64,000 nucleotides of DNA, from NCBI GenBank assembly GCA_033763395.1, contig JANRKQ010000116.1, forward strand, positions 1 through 64,000. The letters are read 5' to 3'. The stretch is from Xiheimicrobium sp033763395 (GTDB lineage Bacteria; Myxococcota; Myxococcia; Myxococcales; Myxococcaceae). Shown piece by piece: positions 41,498 through 51,376 of this stretch. Position 1 is the first letter of the stretch, and every line of letters starts with the position of its first letter. The position numbers were made by a program, and so were the translations under genes. The notes beneath the pieces are model-generated. The model did no database searches and was not told the origin of the DNA. It worked only from the letters and a program-made list of their open reading frames with translations.

Positions 41498-43138
41498 GTG
41501 ACGACGCTCGTCTTCGCTCTCACGATCGTCCTCGGCGCGGCACCGACCGACCTGCCGCCTCCACCGGGCGCCGCCGAGTCCCGCCGGCTCGACTTCCGCG
41601 ATGGCAGCCCCGTCATTCCCGTGCGCCTCATGGAGGGCAACGCCAGCGTCTCGTTCACGTCGAGGGGCCGCTTGCGGTTCCGCGTGCCAGCGCGCGTCGA
41701 AGGCCAGCTGGTCGAGAAGATCGTCGAAGGGCCGGCCGGCGCCGAGTGGCAGGTGAAGCTGGTGAAGGGGGCTCCGGCCGAGCTCGTGGCGCGCATTCAG
41801 ATCGCCGAGGTCGCCTTCAACGACAAGGTGGGCCTCGCCGCCGCGCAGCAGGAGTGGGCCGACCGCGGCCTGTCGACCCGCTCGCAGGTGCTCGGAGCGC
41901 TCTATGGCATCGCCGGCAAGGTGATCGACACGCGCCGCTACGTGCTGGTCGTCGATCAACCGCCCGCCCCGCCCGCCTCGCTCGCCGGGCAGCAGGCCGA
42001 GATCCTCACGAAGTACCAGGTGCGCACCTCGCTCCTCGAGGCGGTGAAGACGCCGCAGCGGGCCACGCTCGAGCTGCTCGATGGCGCCGGGGCCGTGGTG
42101 GCGCGCGCCGAGGACAAGCTGGTGGCCGAGTCTCCCGACAGCGTGCCCATCGACGTACGCCGCGTGGAGTTCGGCGTCGGCTACGACTTCCACAACTTCG
42201 AGGACCGCTCGTACCGCGGGGCGATTCAGTTCTCGGCCGATCGCTCCGGCCGCATCGCCGTCATCAACCAGATCGGCATGGAAGAGCTGCTCAAGGGCCT
42301 CGTGCCCTCGGAGATCTTCGCGAAGGCGCACCTCGAGGCGCTCAAGGCGCAGGCCGTCACCGCGCGCGCCGAGGTGCTCGCCAAGGTGGGCCTCAAGCAC
42401 GTGGCCGACCCGTACTTCCTCTGCACCGAGCAGCACTGCGCCGTGTACCGCGGCGTCTCTGGAGAAGCCGCCTCGACGAACGCCGCCGTCGACGCCACGC
42501 GAGGGGAGATGTTGTTCGATGGCGACGGCCGCCTCGTCGACGCGGTGTACAGCGCGGTCTGCGGCGGCCACACCGAGCACAACGAGATCGTCTGGGGCGG
42601 CGTGCCCAACCCGGCGCTGCGTGGCAGACCCGACCTCCTGCCCGGCAAACCCGCCACGCCCGCGCCGGGGAGCGACCTCAAGGCCTTCCTCTCGACCGAA
42701 GGGGCCTACGCCTGCCGGCTGTCGAGCTTCGCGGCGCCGACGAAGTTCCGCTGGGAGAAGCGCTTCGTCGCGAAGGACGTCGACGACAAGCTGGCGCCCT
42801 TCGGAGTGGGCCGGGTGATGGCGATGACGGTGAGTGAGCGGGGCGTGTCGGGGCGGGCGAAGCTGCTCCAGGTGTCGGGCGAAGAAGGCGCCACCACGAT
42901 TCGGGGCGAGCTGACGATTCGGCGCCTCTTCTCGAACCTCAACAGCGCGATGTTCGAGGTGAAGGCCGAGCGCGACGCCAAAGGGCGCCCCACCGGTTGG
43001 ATCTTCACGGGTGGCGGCTGGGGCCACGGGGTGGGCATGTGTCAGACCGGCGCCATCGGCCGCGCCGAGGCCGGGCAGTCGTACCAGCAGATCCTCGGCC
43101 ACTACTTCGGCGGAGCGACGGTGAGCCGGGTGTACTGA
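41498..43138 (+). CDS. SpoIID-like protein (LytB family)
   Basis: 546 residues from GTG 41498, which gives a signal peptide (V-T-T-L-V-F-A-L-T-I-V-L-G-A-A); the GTG at 41447 lies inside the hairpin. SpoIID core: M-E-E-L-L-K-G-L-V-P-S-E-I, then A-L-K-A-Q-A-V-T-A-R and C-G-G-H-T near residue 350, ending G-W-G-H-G-V-G-M-C-Q-T-G-A. SpoIID cuts glycan strands lacking stem peptides in sporulation; myxobacteria sporulate by another route, so the target could be septal peptidoglycan or spore-wall remodelling. The N-terminal 170 residues have no known domain. Confidence 0.85.
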   Translation: MTTLVFALTIVLGAAPTDLPPPPGAAESRRLDFRDGSPVIPVRLMEGNASVSFTSRGRLRFRVPARVEGQLVEKIVEGPAGAEWQVKLVKGAPAELVARIQIAEVAFNDKVGLAAAQQEWADRGLSTRSQVLGALYGIAGKVIDTRRYVLVVDQPPAPPASLAGQQAEILTKYQVRTSLLEAVKTPQRATLELLDGAGAVVARAEDKLVAESPDSVPIDVRRVEFGVGYDFHNFEDRSYRGAIQFSADRSGRIAVINQIGMEELLKGLVPSEIFAKAHLEALKAQAVTARAEVLAKVGLKHVADPYFLCTEQHCAVYRGVSGEAASTNAAVDATRGEMLFDGDGRLVDAVYSAVCGGHTEHNEIVWGGVPNPALRGRPDLLPGKPATPAPGSDLKAFLSTEGAYACRLSSFAAPTKFRWEKRFVAKDVDDKLAPFGVGRVMAMTVSERGVSGRAKLLQVSGEEGATTIRGELTIRRLFSNLNSAMFEVKAERDAKGRPTGWIFTGGGWGHGVGMCQTGAIGRAEAGQSYQQILGHYFGGATVSRVY

Positions 43139-43204
43139 CAGCCACCTGAAATCACTGGCCATTCTGGTGACGCCCCCCACCTGCCAGCGCGGGCCGCGGG
43201 CGTT

Positions 43205-44449
43205 ATGCTCCTCCTCGTGCTGTTGGTGCCCCGACCCAGCCGGCCTTCCTCGCGCAGTCGCGCCCGAGTGGTGCTCGCGGTGGCGCTCGCGCTCTTGGGC
43301 CACGCGGTGATGGTGGCGGTGTTGTTGTTCCTCTCGCACCTGCAGCTCGACACCCCGCCGCTCAAGTTCGCGCGCGCGCGCGTGGAGCGGCCCGTGGCGT
43401 TCCGGCCCCTCACGGCGCAGCAGTTCGAGAAGAACCGCGGCAAAGACGCGCCTGCGCTCGCCAGCCGCGATCGCGCGCCCAAAGCCGAGAAGCCGAAGGA
43501 GAAGCCCAAAGCCCCCGAGCAGCCACCCGGCCAGGTGGTCGACGTCGCGCCCGGAAACAACGAGGTGGCGCCCGACGCGCGCTTTGCGGCCGAGACGAAC
43601 AACGCGGTGAAGAAGGAGACCCGCGCGAAGGAGCAGACCGCGTTCTACCGGAACGCGATGCCGAAGCGGACCTCGACGAAGCCCAGTGAGGCCGACGGGA
43701 AGGATCCAGTCGATGTCGCGAGCCGCTCGGGCAACGACGGCATCGGCCAGGACGACCGACCGCTGAAGGAGAAGCCCCAGAGCGCGACGCTCGAGATCCC
43801 CGAGCAGAAGGCGCAGTCGGAGCTCAAGCTGAAGTCGCCGACGGCGGGCGGCACGGGGCCGGTGGTGGCGAGCCGCGACGAGGTGGAAGCGATGCAGGGC
43901 AACTCCCGGCGCCTCAACCTCGCGATGGGAGCGCCGAGTCAGGAAGAGGGCTCCGAGGGGCGCATGGGGCGCCCCGGGGCGCCGAACCTGTTGCCCTCGC
44001 CCTCGGTGCTCGACTCGGTCTCGGGCGCGGCGGCGAACGATCACCTCGACGACGTCGACGTGGGCGACGGCACGTACCTCAACACCCGCGAGTGGAAGTA
44101 CGCGAGCTTCTTCAACCGGGTGAAGCAGTCGGTGGGCCAGCAGTGGAACCCGAACGCCCAGCTGCGGCTGCGGGATCCGACGCTGCAGATCTACGGCGGG
44201 CGCGATCGGCACACGCTGCTGCAGGTGACGCTGACGGCCGACGGGCGGCTGAAGGACGCGTGGGTCGAGAAGTCCTCGGGCCTCGACTTCCTCGATCTCG
44301 AAGCGGTCAAGGCCTTCGAGCGGGCGCAGCCCTTCCCGAACCCGCCGTCAGGCCTCATCGCCTCGGATCAGACCGTGAAGTTCAGCTTCGGCTTCTACCT
44401 CGAGATGTCGGGGCGGCCGGGCCTGCGGCTCTTCCGCGGCCAGGACTGA
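43205..44449 (+). CDS. TonB-family protein (periplasm-spanning)
   Basis: 414 residues. One N-terminal membrane helix (about 22-46) is followed by a long charged linker rich in Lys/Glu/Pro (to about 280) and a TonB C-terminal domain: S-F-F-N-R-V-K-Q-S-V-G-Q-Q-W-N-P and L-Q-V-T-L-T-A-D-G-R-L-K-D-A-W-V. Similar proteins in myxobacteria (AgmX/GltJ group and TonB-like paralogues) link the inner membrane to motors or transporters; which applies is unknown. No ExbBD genes adjoin. Confidence 0.75.
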   Translation: MLLLVLLVPRPSRPSSRSRARVVLAVALALLGHAVMVAVLLFLSHLQLDTPPLKFARARVERPVAFRPLTAQQFEKNRGKDAPALASRDRAPKAEKPKEKPKAPEQPPGQVVDVAPGNNEVAPDARFAAETNNAVKKETRAKEQTAFYRNAMPKRTSTKPSEADGKDPVDVASRSGNDGIGQDDRPLKEKPQSATLEIPEQKAQSELKLKSPTAGGTGPVVASRDEVEAMQGNSRRLNLAMGAPSQEEGSEGRMGRPGAPNLLPSPSVLDSVSGAAANDHLDDVDVGDGTYLNTREWKYASFFNRVKQSVGQQWNPNAQLRLRDPTLQIYGGRDRHTLLQVTLTADGRLKDAWVEKSSGLDFLDLEAVKAFERAQPFPNPPSGLIASDQTVKFSFGFYLEMSGRPGLRLFRGQD

Positions 44450-44472
44450 GGGCGCTCCGGGACGTCGACACG

Positions 44473-46248
44473 TCAGTCCGCTTCGATGCCCGCCGGGAAC
44501 CGGACCTCGAAGGTCGTCCCCCGGCCGGGGCGCGTCTTGAACGACACCTCGCCGCCGTGCTCCTCGACGATCTTCTTCACGATGGCGAGGCCCAGCCCGG
44601 TGCCGTTCTTCTTCCCTGCCGAGACGAAGGACTCGAAGAGCTTGTCGGCGATGACGTCGGGAATGCCGGGGCCGGTGTCGGTGGCCCGGAAGACGACATC
44701 GTCGGCCTCGCGATCGACCGACAGGGTAAAGCGCCCGTCGTCGGGCATGGCGTCGAGGGCGTTGCGCGCGAGGTTCAAGATGACGCGCTTCATCTTGTTC
44801 TCGTCGAAGCGGGCGGCGCCGGTGTAGCCGGTGACGACGCGGAGCTCGACCCGGCTGCGCTCGAACTCGCGCTCGAGCTGCTCCTCGAGCTCCTTCATGA
44901 AGACGTGCACGTACACGCGCCGCAGCAACACCGACTTCTCTCCGCGCGCGAAGGCGAGCGTCTCTTTCTGCATGGCGGCGACGTGATCGAGCTGCGCGAG
45001 GATCGACTTCGCCATCTCGCGGCGGCCGTCCTCGCTCGGCTCTTCCGCCATCATCTCGGCGTACCCGGCGATGACGGTGAGGGGCGTGCGCAGGTCGTGC
45101 AGCACGCCCGCGAGCATCTGCCCGATGGCGGCCATGCGCACCCGGCGCTCCTGCTCTTCGCGTGACTGCCGTGAGGCGATGGCGCGGCCGATCTGCCCGG
45201 CGACGAGCACCACCAGCCGCTCGTCGGCGTCGGTGAAGCCGCCCTTCTTGTTGAGCAGCTCGAGCGACCCGAGGAGCCCCTCTTCTCCGGGAATCGGTAC
45301 GCACAGCACCGCGCCGATCGACACGCCCAGCTTCCGCGCGACCGACTTGTCGTAGTGAGGTGAGTCGTCGGCGCGATCGACCCGAACGATGTCGCCGGTG
45401 CTCGCGACGTAGCCCGCGATGCCCTGCCCCGCCTTCAGCCGCATCGAGGTGAGGGCCTCGGCCTTCTCGCCACGCGAGTTGCGGAAATAGAGGCTGTCCT
45501 TCGACTCCTCGGCGATGAGGATCGAGCCGGCCCGCGCGTCCACCGCGTCGATGGCCGTCGAGAGGATTCGTTCGAGCAGATCGGTCTTCTCGTCGCTCGA
45601 CGCCGCCGCGCGCTCGAGGCCGTAGAGCAGGTCGAGATCGCGCACCCGCTGCGCCAGCTCCTCGAGGAGCAGCACGTTGTCGAGCACCGCGGCGATCTGC
45701 GTGGCGACGCCCTCGACCAGCCGCTCGTCTTCTTCGGTGAAGGCGTCGGTGGTGCGGTGGAGCACCTCGACCACCCCGAGCACCTTGCCCGAGACGTGCC
45801 GCAGGGGCGCGGCGACGATCGACCGGGTCTTGAAGCCCGACTGGCGATCGATCTCCGGGTTGAAGCGGGCGTCTTCGTAGGCGTCGGCGATGCGCACCGT
45901 CTTGCCGGTGCGGAAGACGTGGCCGGCGATGCCCGCGCGCTTCGCCTCGAGCCGCAGCTCCCGCATCGCCGAGCCCTTCAGCACGCGCGACCAGAGCTCG
46001 TTCGTCTTCGCGTCATGCATGAAGAGCGTCGCGGCCTCGGCCTCGAGCAGCGCCGCCAGCCGATCCATCACGGTGCGCAGCAGCGCGTCGACGTCACGCG
46101 CCGCCGAGAGCTGCGAGCCCACCTCGATGATGGCCGACAGCCGCTCGGACTGGCGCGCCACCGCCGCCTCGAGCTCGTTGAGCTTCTGCGCCAGTCCGCT
46201 GACGAGCGCGCCGGGGTCGGTGCGCGGGGCCTTCGAGCGATCGGTCAT
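44473..46248 (-). CDS. Soluble histidine kinase with two GAF domains
   Basis: 591 residues. GAF1 at about 38-190, GAF2 at about 215-355, then dimerisation/His domain with phospho-acceptor His384 in V-L-H-D-L-R-T-P-L, and an ATP-binding domain with N-L-A-R-N-A-L-D-A-M, D-T-G-P-G-I and G-T-G-L-G-L-A-I. No membrane segment: a cytosolic sensor, ligand unknown. No receiver gene adjoins, so an orphan kinase; the single-domain regulator at 17159 is a candidate partner but distant. Confidence 0.9.
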   Translation of the reverse strand: MTDRSKAPRTDPGALVSGLAQKLNELEAAVARQSERLSAIIEVGSQLSAARDVDALLRTVMDRLAALLEAEAATLFMHDAKTNELWSRVLKGSAMRELRLEAKRAGIAGHVFRTGKTVRIADAYEDARFNPEIDRQSGFKTRSIVAAPLRHVSGKVLGVVEVLHRTTDAFTEEDERLVEGVATQIAAVLDNVLLLEELAQRVRDLDLLYGLERAAASSDEKTDLLERILSTAIDAVDARAGSILIAEESKDSLYFRNSRGEKAEALTSMRLKAGQGIAGYVASTGDIVRVDRADDSPHYDKSVARKLGVSIGAVLCVPIPGEEGLLGSLELLNKKGGFTDADERLVVLVAGQIGRAIASRQSREEQERRVRMAAIGQMLAGVLHDLRTPLTVIAGYAEMMAEEPSEDGRREMAKSILAQLDHVAAMQKETLAFARGEKSVLLRRVYVHVFMKELEEQLEREFERSRVELRVVTGYTGAARFDENKMKRVILNLARNALDAMPDDGRFTLSVDREADDVVFRATDTGPGIPDVIADKLFESFVSAGKKNGTGLGLAIVKKIVEEHGGEVSFKTRPGRGTTFEVRFPAGIEAD

Positions 46249-46291
46249 CTGGAGCCGACGTTACACCCGGGCTGGAAGCGCGTCGCGGCCT

Positions 46292-49024
46292 TCAGTGCGC
46301 GTCCGCCCAGCTCCGCCCGTGACCGACGTCGACGACGAGGGGCACCACGAGGCTCGCCGCACCGACCATCACCTCGCGCACCAGCGGCGTCACCTGCTCG
46401 AGCTCGCCCTCGGGCACCTCGAACAGCAGCTCGTCGTGCACCTGCAGCAGCATGCGCGTGCCCAGGCCCTTCGCGCCGAGCACCCGATCGGCCTCGAGCA
46501 TCGCGCGCTTCACGAGGTCGGCCGCGGTGGCCTGAATGGGCATGTTGATGGCGGCGCGCTCGGCGGCCATGGCGATGGAGCGGTTGCGGCTCGAGATGTC
46601 GGGCATGTACCGCCGCCGGCCGAAGAGGCTCTCGACGAAGCCGCTCTTCTTCGCCTTCGCGACGGTGTCGTCGATGTACTTCGCGATGCCGGGGAAGCGG
46701 GCGAAGTAGCGGTCGATGATCGACTTCGCTTCGTCCACGGGAATATTGAGGCGGGTCGACAGGCCGTGCGGGGACAGCCCGTAGGCGATGCCGTAGTTCA
46801 CCATCTTGGCGGCCCGCCGCATGTCGGCCGTCACCTCGGTCTCCGGCACCTGGAACACCTCGGCCGCGGTGCGGGCGTGCACGTCAGCCGCCTCGGCGAA
46901 GGCCCGCACCAGCGCCTCGTCCTGTGCCATGTGCGCGAGAATGCGCAGCTCGACCTGCGAGTAGTCGGCCGAGAGCAACACGTGCCCGGGCGCGGCGACG
47001 AAGGCCCGCCGAATCTGCCGGCCCAGCTCGGTGCGCACGGGAATGTTCTGCAGGTTGGGGTTCGTCGACGACAGGCGCCCGGTGGCGGTCGCGGCCTGGT
47101 GGAAGGTGGTGCGCACCCGCCCGTCGGCGCCGATGAGCGTGGGCAGCGTGTCGAGGTAGGTGGACTTGAGCTTCGAGACGTTGCGGTACTCGATGATGGC
47201 GCGCGGCAGCGGGTGCTCCTCGGCGAGCTTCTCGAGCACCTCGTGATCGGTCGACGGCCCCGTCTTGTTCCGCTTGAGGATCGGCAGCTTCAGATCGTCG
47301 AAGAGCACCTGCGCGAGCTGCGCCGGAGAGCCGACGTTGAACTCGCGCCCCGCGTGCCGATACACGTCCTGCAGGAGCGCCTCGCACGAGGCGTCGACCT
47401 GCTTCGAGATCTCCGCCAGCGCGTCGCGATCGATGAGCACGCCGGCCTGCTCGAGCTTCACCAGCAGGGGAATGAGGGGGAACTCGAGCGTGCGCGCCAC
47501 CGTGGCGAGGCCGACGCCCTCGACCTCGGTCCAGAGATCGGGAGACAACCGGGCGATGGCGTCGGCGGCGGCGCCGAACGAGGGCCCGAGCTGCACGGCC
47601 TCGAGCTGGCTGATGGTGACGTGCTCCCTGCCACCGAGAAGGGCGGCCACCGTCGGGAGCTCCTGCCGGAGGCGCTCGCGGGCGAGATCGACCAGCGCGT
47701 GCTCCTTGCGCGAGGGGTTCGTCAGGTACGAGAGCAGCTCGAGATCGGCCCACAACGTCTTCGGCACCACGCCCAGCCGCGCCAGCACGTGGAGCAGCCC
47801 CTTCGCGTCGTGCGCCGCCAGCTCACAGTCGGCGCGCGCGAGCGCGGCCTTCAGCGCCGTGGCGACGGCCGACGCACCGCACGCGCGCACGTCGACGTAG
47901 AACACGCCCGCGTCCACCAGGGCCAGCCCGAGGCCCACCACCGTGGCCGAGTGGGGCTCGCCTTCGAACACCGGCGCCAGCGCCAGCCGCTTCACCACCA
48001 GCAGCCGCTCGGTGAGCGCAGAGAGGCCAGCCTCGTCGGTCACCAGGGTGGCCTGCCGGGTGAGCGGGGTCGCCTCGGCGGCGGGCATCTCTCCGATGAG
48101 GCGGTAGAACTCGAGCTCGGTGAAGAGGGCCCGCGCCTCGGCCTGGTGAATGGGCCGCACCCCGAGCGCCGTGGGTGAGGCGTCGAGCTCGAGATCGTCG
48201 CGAAACGACACGAGCTGGTAGGCGCGGCGGAGCTGCTCGACGTGCTCCTTGATGGCGGCGCGCAGCTTCGGCTTCTCGATCTCGTCGGCGCGCGCGATGA
48301 GCGCCTCGACGGTGCCGAAGCGCTTCACCAGCTCGGCCGCCGTCTTGGGCCCCACGCCCGGCACCTTGGGCACGTTGTCGATCGCGTCGCCCACCAGCGC
48401 CTGGTACTCCCGCATCTGCGACGGTGGCACGCCGAACTTCTCGAGCGCCTCGGCCTCGCCGATGGGCGAGTCCTTCACTGGGTCCCAGATGGACACGTCG
48501 GGCGCCAGCAGCTGCAGGAAGTCCTTGTCGCTGGTGACGATCTGCGTGGCCAGCCCCTCGGCGCGGGCGCGCTTCACCAGGGTAGCGATGACGTCGTCGG
48601 CTTCCCACCCCGCGACTTCGAGGATGGGAATGTCGAGCACCGCAGCGACCTTGCGGATCAGCTCGAACTGCATCGAGAGATCGGCCGGAGGCGCCTCGCG
48701 GTTGGCCTTGTAGTTCGGGTCGATGGCGAGGCGGCCCTTGCGGCTGTCCTTGTCGAAGCAGAGGGCCAGGTGCGTCGGCCGGCGCTCACGCAGCAGCTTG
48801 AGGAGCATGCGCGTGAAGCCCAGCACCGCGTGGGTGGGCACGCCCTTCGACGTCGTGAGCGGCGGGAGCGCATGGTACGCCCGAAACACGAACCCCGAGG
48901 CGTCGATGAGCGTCAGCGTCGGCGGGCCCGTGGGGGCTGCGACGGGGGCCGGCTCGGTCACCACGACCGGTGGCGCCGCCGGTGCGGGAGGAGCCGACGA
49001 GAAGAGATCACCTTGAACGCCCAT
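46292..49024 (-). CDS. polA: DNA polymerase I (degenerate proofreading domain)
   Basis: 910 residues with a 35-residue Pro/Ala front extension. The 5'-nuclease domain is intact (D-A-S-G-F-V-F-R-A, D-K-D-F-L-Q-L, G-D-A-I-D-N-V-P-K). Polymerase motif A holds Asp687 (D-Y-S-Q-V-E-L-R-I), motif B is A-A-K-M-V-N-Y-G-I and motif C has Asp864 (V-H-D-E-L). The 3'-5' exonuclease region (about 350-480) lacks the D-x-E of motif I (reads L-A-L-A-P-V-F-E-G-E) and other metal ligands, as in Bacillus and Thermus enzymes, so proofreading is probably lost. Fills gaps and removes RNA primers. Confidence 0.93.
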   Translation of the reverse strand: MGVQGDLFSSAPPAPAAPPVVVTEPAPVAAPTGPPTLTLIDASGFVFRAYHALPPLTTSKGVPTHAVLGFTRMLLKLLRERRPTHLALCFDKDSRKGRLAIDPNYKANREAPPADLSMQFELIRKVAAVLDIPILEVAGWEADDVIATLVKRARAEGLATQIVTSDKDFLQLLAPDVSIWDPVKDSPIGEAEALEKFGVPPSQMREYQALVGDAIDNVPKVPGVGPKTAAELVKRFGTVEALIARADEIEKPKLRAAIKEHVEQLRRAYQLVSFRDDLELDASPTALGVRPIHQAEARALFTELEFYRLIGEMPAAEATPLTRQATLVTDEAGLSALTERLLVVKRLALAPVFEGEPHSATVVGLGLALVDAGVFYVDVRACGASAVATALKAALARADCELAAHDAKGLLHVLARLGVVPKTLWADLELLSYLTNPSRKEHALVDLARERLRQELPTVAALLGGREHVTISQLEAVQLGPSFGAAADAIARLSPDLWTEVEGVGLATVARTLEFPLIPLLVKLEQAGVLIDRDALAEISKQVDASCEALLQDVYRHAGREFNVGSPAQLAQVLFDDLKLPILKRNKTGPSTDHEVLEKLAEEHPLPRAIIEYRNVSKLKSTYLDTLPTLIGADGRVRTTFHQAATATGRLSSTNPNLQNIPVRTELGRQIRRAFVAAPGHVLLSADYSQVELRILAHMAQDEALVRAFAEAADVHARTAAEVFQVPETEVTADMRRAAKMVNYGIAYGLSPHGLSTRLNIPVDEAKSIIDRYFARFPGIAKYIDDTVAKAKKSGFVESLFGRRRYMPDISSRNRSIAMAAERAAINMPIQATAADLVKRAMLEADRVLGAKGLGTRMLLQVHDELLFEVPEGELEQVTPLVREVMVGAASLVVPLVVDVGHGRSWADAH

Positions 49025-49062
49025 GACGGCGCTCGTAGCGCAAAACCCCGGGCGTCAGCGCG

Positions 49063-51372
49063 TCACTTGCAGCCGTTCTCGACGGCCATCTCTTCGACCT
49101 TCTCCTTGTAGCCATCACCATCGACGGCGAGATCGAGCACGACGCTGAGGGCCGGGCACGAGTCGGCCTTCTTGAGCGCCTCGCCCGCGCGCTGGGTGCA
49201 GAAGTAGCCCGCCTTCAGCAGGTCGGCGTTCGCGCGGTTGAACGAGATGCCCAGCTTCCAGACGCGGCAGGCAGCCCGGAAGTCCTTCTTGTCGGCCAGC
49301 GCCTTGCCCTTGGCGTAGCAGGTGCTGCCCATGCCCTCGACGATGCCCTTGCGGACGAACGAGCTGCGCTTCTCGATCTCCTTGCGGCGCTGCTCGTCGG
49401 GGAGCTTCATCAGCGTCGGGCCGAGCACCACCTTCTCGTCCAGCGCCAGGGCCTTGCGGAAGGGATCTTCGGCCTTCTCGGGCTTGTCGTTCGACAGCTC
49501 GGTCTGCCCGGTGCGGAAGAAGGACGCGGCGTTGTCCACGTCGAGCAGCAGCTCGCGCGTTTCGTCGTGCAGCTTCGCCTTGCTGACCGTCTCGAGGATT
49601 CGCTGCAGCGGAATGCGTGACTCGGCAAACGCGCCCTTGAAGTAGAGCCCCAGCGACTTGGCGATCTCGGGTTCGGTCGGGTACCGGGCCTTGAACTGCT
49701 CGATGACCTCGTCCTCGATGGGCTTCGCCTTCGGAGGAGGCTTGAAGACGGCCAGCTCGGGGCACGTCCACGGCACGTCGCCAGGCCGCAGCTTCTGACG
49801 CGCCCGAAGGAAGTTGAGGAACGTCGGGTCGGTGGGCCGCCAGTCATTCGGGCCGAGCGCTCCGTCGAGCTTCAGCTGCTTCGGGTACGGCGGGACCAGC
49901 TCTTCGCGGCTCATCGCCTGGCAGGCGAGCCGCATGTAGGCCTCGCACGACTTGAGTGCGTTCTCCCACTTACCGCCCGAGGCGTAGGCCTTGCACTCGC
50001 CGGCGAGCGCCTTCTTCTCTTCGTCGATGACGGGCCGGGCGAACGAGAACGTCGGCAGGAAGTAGCAGCCGCTGATCTCTTTCGAGAACGGCTTCACCTT
50101 GGCGAACGAATCGAGGGCCTCTTCGCGGCGGCCCGCGGCGGCGAACTCCTTGCCCTTGAGGTAGGCCTGCTCGGCGGCCTTCTCGTGGGTGATGCGCTTC
50201 ATCAGCTCGTTGGCCTGCTCGTGAATCGGCTCGAGATCGATGATCTTCGCGCAGGCGGCCTCGGCGCGCGCCCAATCTGCCGAGCGCCCCTCGCAGCTCG
50301 CGTAGGTGCGGCAGACCTTCAGCAGCTCGTCGATCTCGTCGGCCGGGTTCGTCGGCGGCGGTGGCTTCACGGGCCCACCCTGCCCCGTCGGGTTCGGGTT
50401 TCCGACTCCAGGGTCGGCGGTGAGGCCCTTCACCAGCACCGCGACGAAGAGGAACGCCAGCACCGCGCCGCCGACGACGAAGAGGCGCTTCTTCTTCGGA
50501 TCCATCGGCGAGGTGGCGGTGGCCATCGCCTCGATGGGCTCGTCGTCGGCCACGCGGCTGCGTCGAGCCGGGCGCTCCGGAGCGCTCCGCGGAGCGCGCG
50601 ACACGGCCCCCTTCGAGCCCGAGGGAGCGCCGTTCTCGTACATGAGCTCGACGACGCCGAACTGAATGATGTCGCCCGGCGACAGCGGCGTGTCTTCGGT
50701 GATGGGAGAGCCGTTCACCGTCGTGCCGTTGGCGCTCCCGAGATCGCGCAGCACCACCTCGCGGCCCTTCACCTCGACCTCGGCGTGGCGCCGGCTCACC
50801 GAGTCATCGTCGACGCGCACGTCGACCCCGGCCACCCGGCCCACCACCATCACGCCGGCGAGATCGAACGACTTGCCCGTCACCGTGCCCGACAGCCCGC
50901 GCAGCACCGGCCCCTTCGAGCCAGCGCGCCGGGCGTCCTTCGACGCCGAGGGCTTCACCGCGGGCATCACCTTCGTCGAGCGCTCACCGCCGCCCGCCTT
51001 CGCCAGCGACGCCGGCCGCTTGAGCGACTGGGTGCCACGGCTCGACGGCTTCGCCTGCGCCTTGTCCACCTTGGGGCGCGAGCGGCTCTCGACCTTCAGC
51101 GTCACCTCGTAGTCACCGAGGATGATGGTGGCCCCGGCGGGCACCGCGGCGGGGCCCTCGATGCGCTCGCCGTTGACGAGCGTGCCGTTCGCCGAGCCCA
51201 GGTCCTCGACCATCAGCGCGTCGCCATCGAGGAAGAAGCGCGCGTGCTTTCGCGACACACCCCCCTCGGAGAGGATCAGATCGTTCCCCTCGGCGCGACC
51301 GACCGTCAGCGCGTCGGCGAAGTCCTGCTCCTGCTCGTTGCCGTCGGGGCCCTTGATGACGAGCGTGGGCAT
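49063..51372 (-). CDS. Two FHA domains, membrane helix and TPR tail
   Basis: 769 residues. FHA1 at about 22-92 (T-V-G-R, G-V-S-R-K-H-A, G-S-A-N-G-T), FHA2 at about 172-245 (V-V-G-R, S-V-S-R-R-H-A, G-S-A-N-G-T), a membrane helix near 290-312, a Pro/Gly linker, then TPR-like helices to the end, with several Cys. The cytosolic FHA part should bind phosphothreonine; the C-terminal half is periplasmic. The next gene upstream, four bases away, is the FHA-CpaF ATPase, so it is a likely scaffold or regulator of that secretion system. Confidence 0.8.
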   Translation of the reverse strand: MPTLVIKGPDGNEQEQDFADALTVGRAEGNDLILSEGGVSRKHARFFLDGDALMVEDLGSANGTLVNGERIEGPAAVPAGATIILGDYEVTLKVESRSRPKVDKAQAKPSSRGTQSLKRPASLAKAGGGERSTKVMPAVKPSASKDARRAGSKGPVLRGLSGTVTGKSFDLAGVMVVGRVAGVDVRVDDDSVSRRHAEVEVKGREVVLRDLGSANGTTVNGSPITEDTPLSPGDIIQFGVVELMYENGAPSGSKGAVSRAPRSAPERPARRSRVADDEPIEAMATATSPMDPKKKRLFVVGGAVLAFLFVAVLVKGLTADPGVGNPNPTGQGGPVKPPPPTNPADEIDELLKVCRTYASCEGRSADWARAEAACAKIIDLEPIHEQANELMKRITHEKAAEQAYLKGKEFAAAGRREEALDSFAKVKPFSKEISGCYFLPTFSFARPVIDEEKKALAGECKAYASGGKWENALKSCEAYMRLACQAMSREELVPPYPKQLKLDGALGPNDWRPTDPTFLNFLRARQKLRPGDVPWTCPELAVFKPPPKAKPIEDEVIEQFKARYPTEPEIAKSLGLYFKGAFAESRIPLQRILETVSKAKLHDETRELLLDVDNAASFFRTGQTELSNDKPEKAEDPFRKALALDEKVVLGPTLMKLPDEQRRKEIEKRSSFVRKGIVEGMGSTCYAKGKALADKKDFRAACRVWKLGISFNRANADLLKAGYFCTQRAGEALKKADSCPALSVVLDLAVDGDGYKEKVEEMAVENGCK

Positions 51373-51376
51373 GTCG

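Noticed and set aside
41300..44212. 970-residue minus-strand frame
   Set aside because: Spans a tRNA gene and two well-supported plus-strand genes; composition is that of a shadow.
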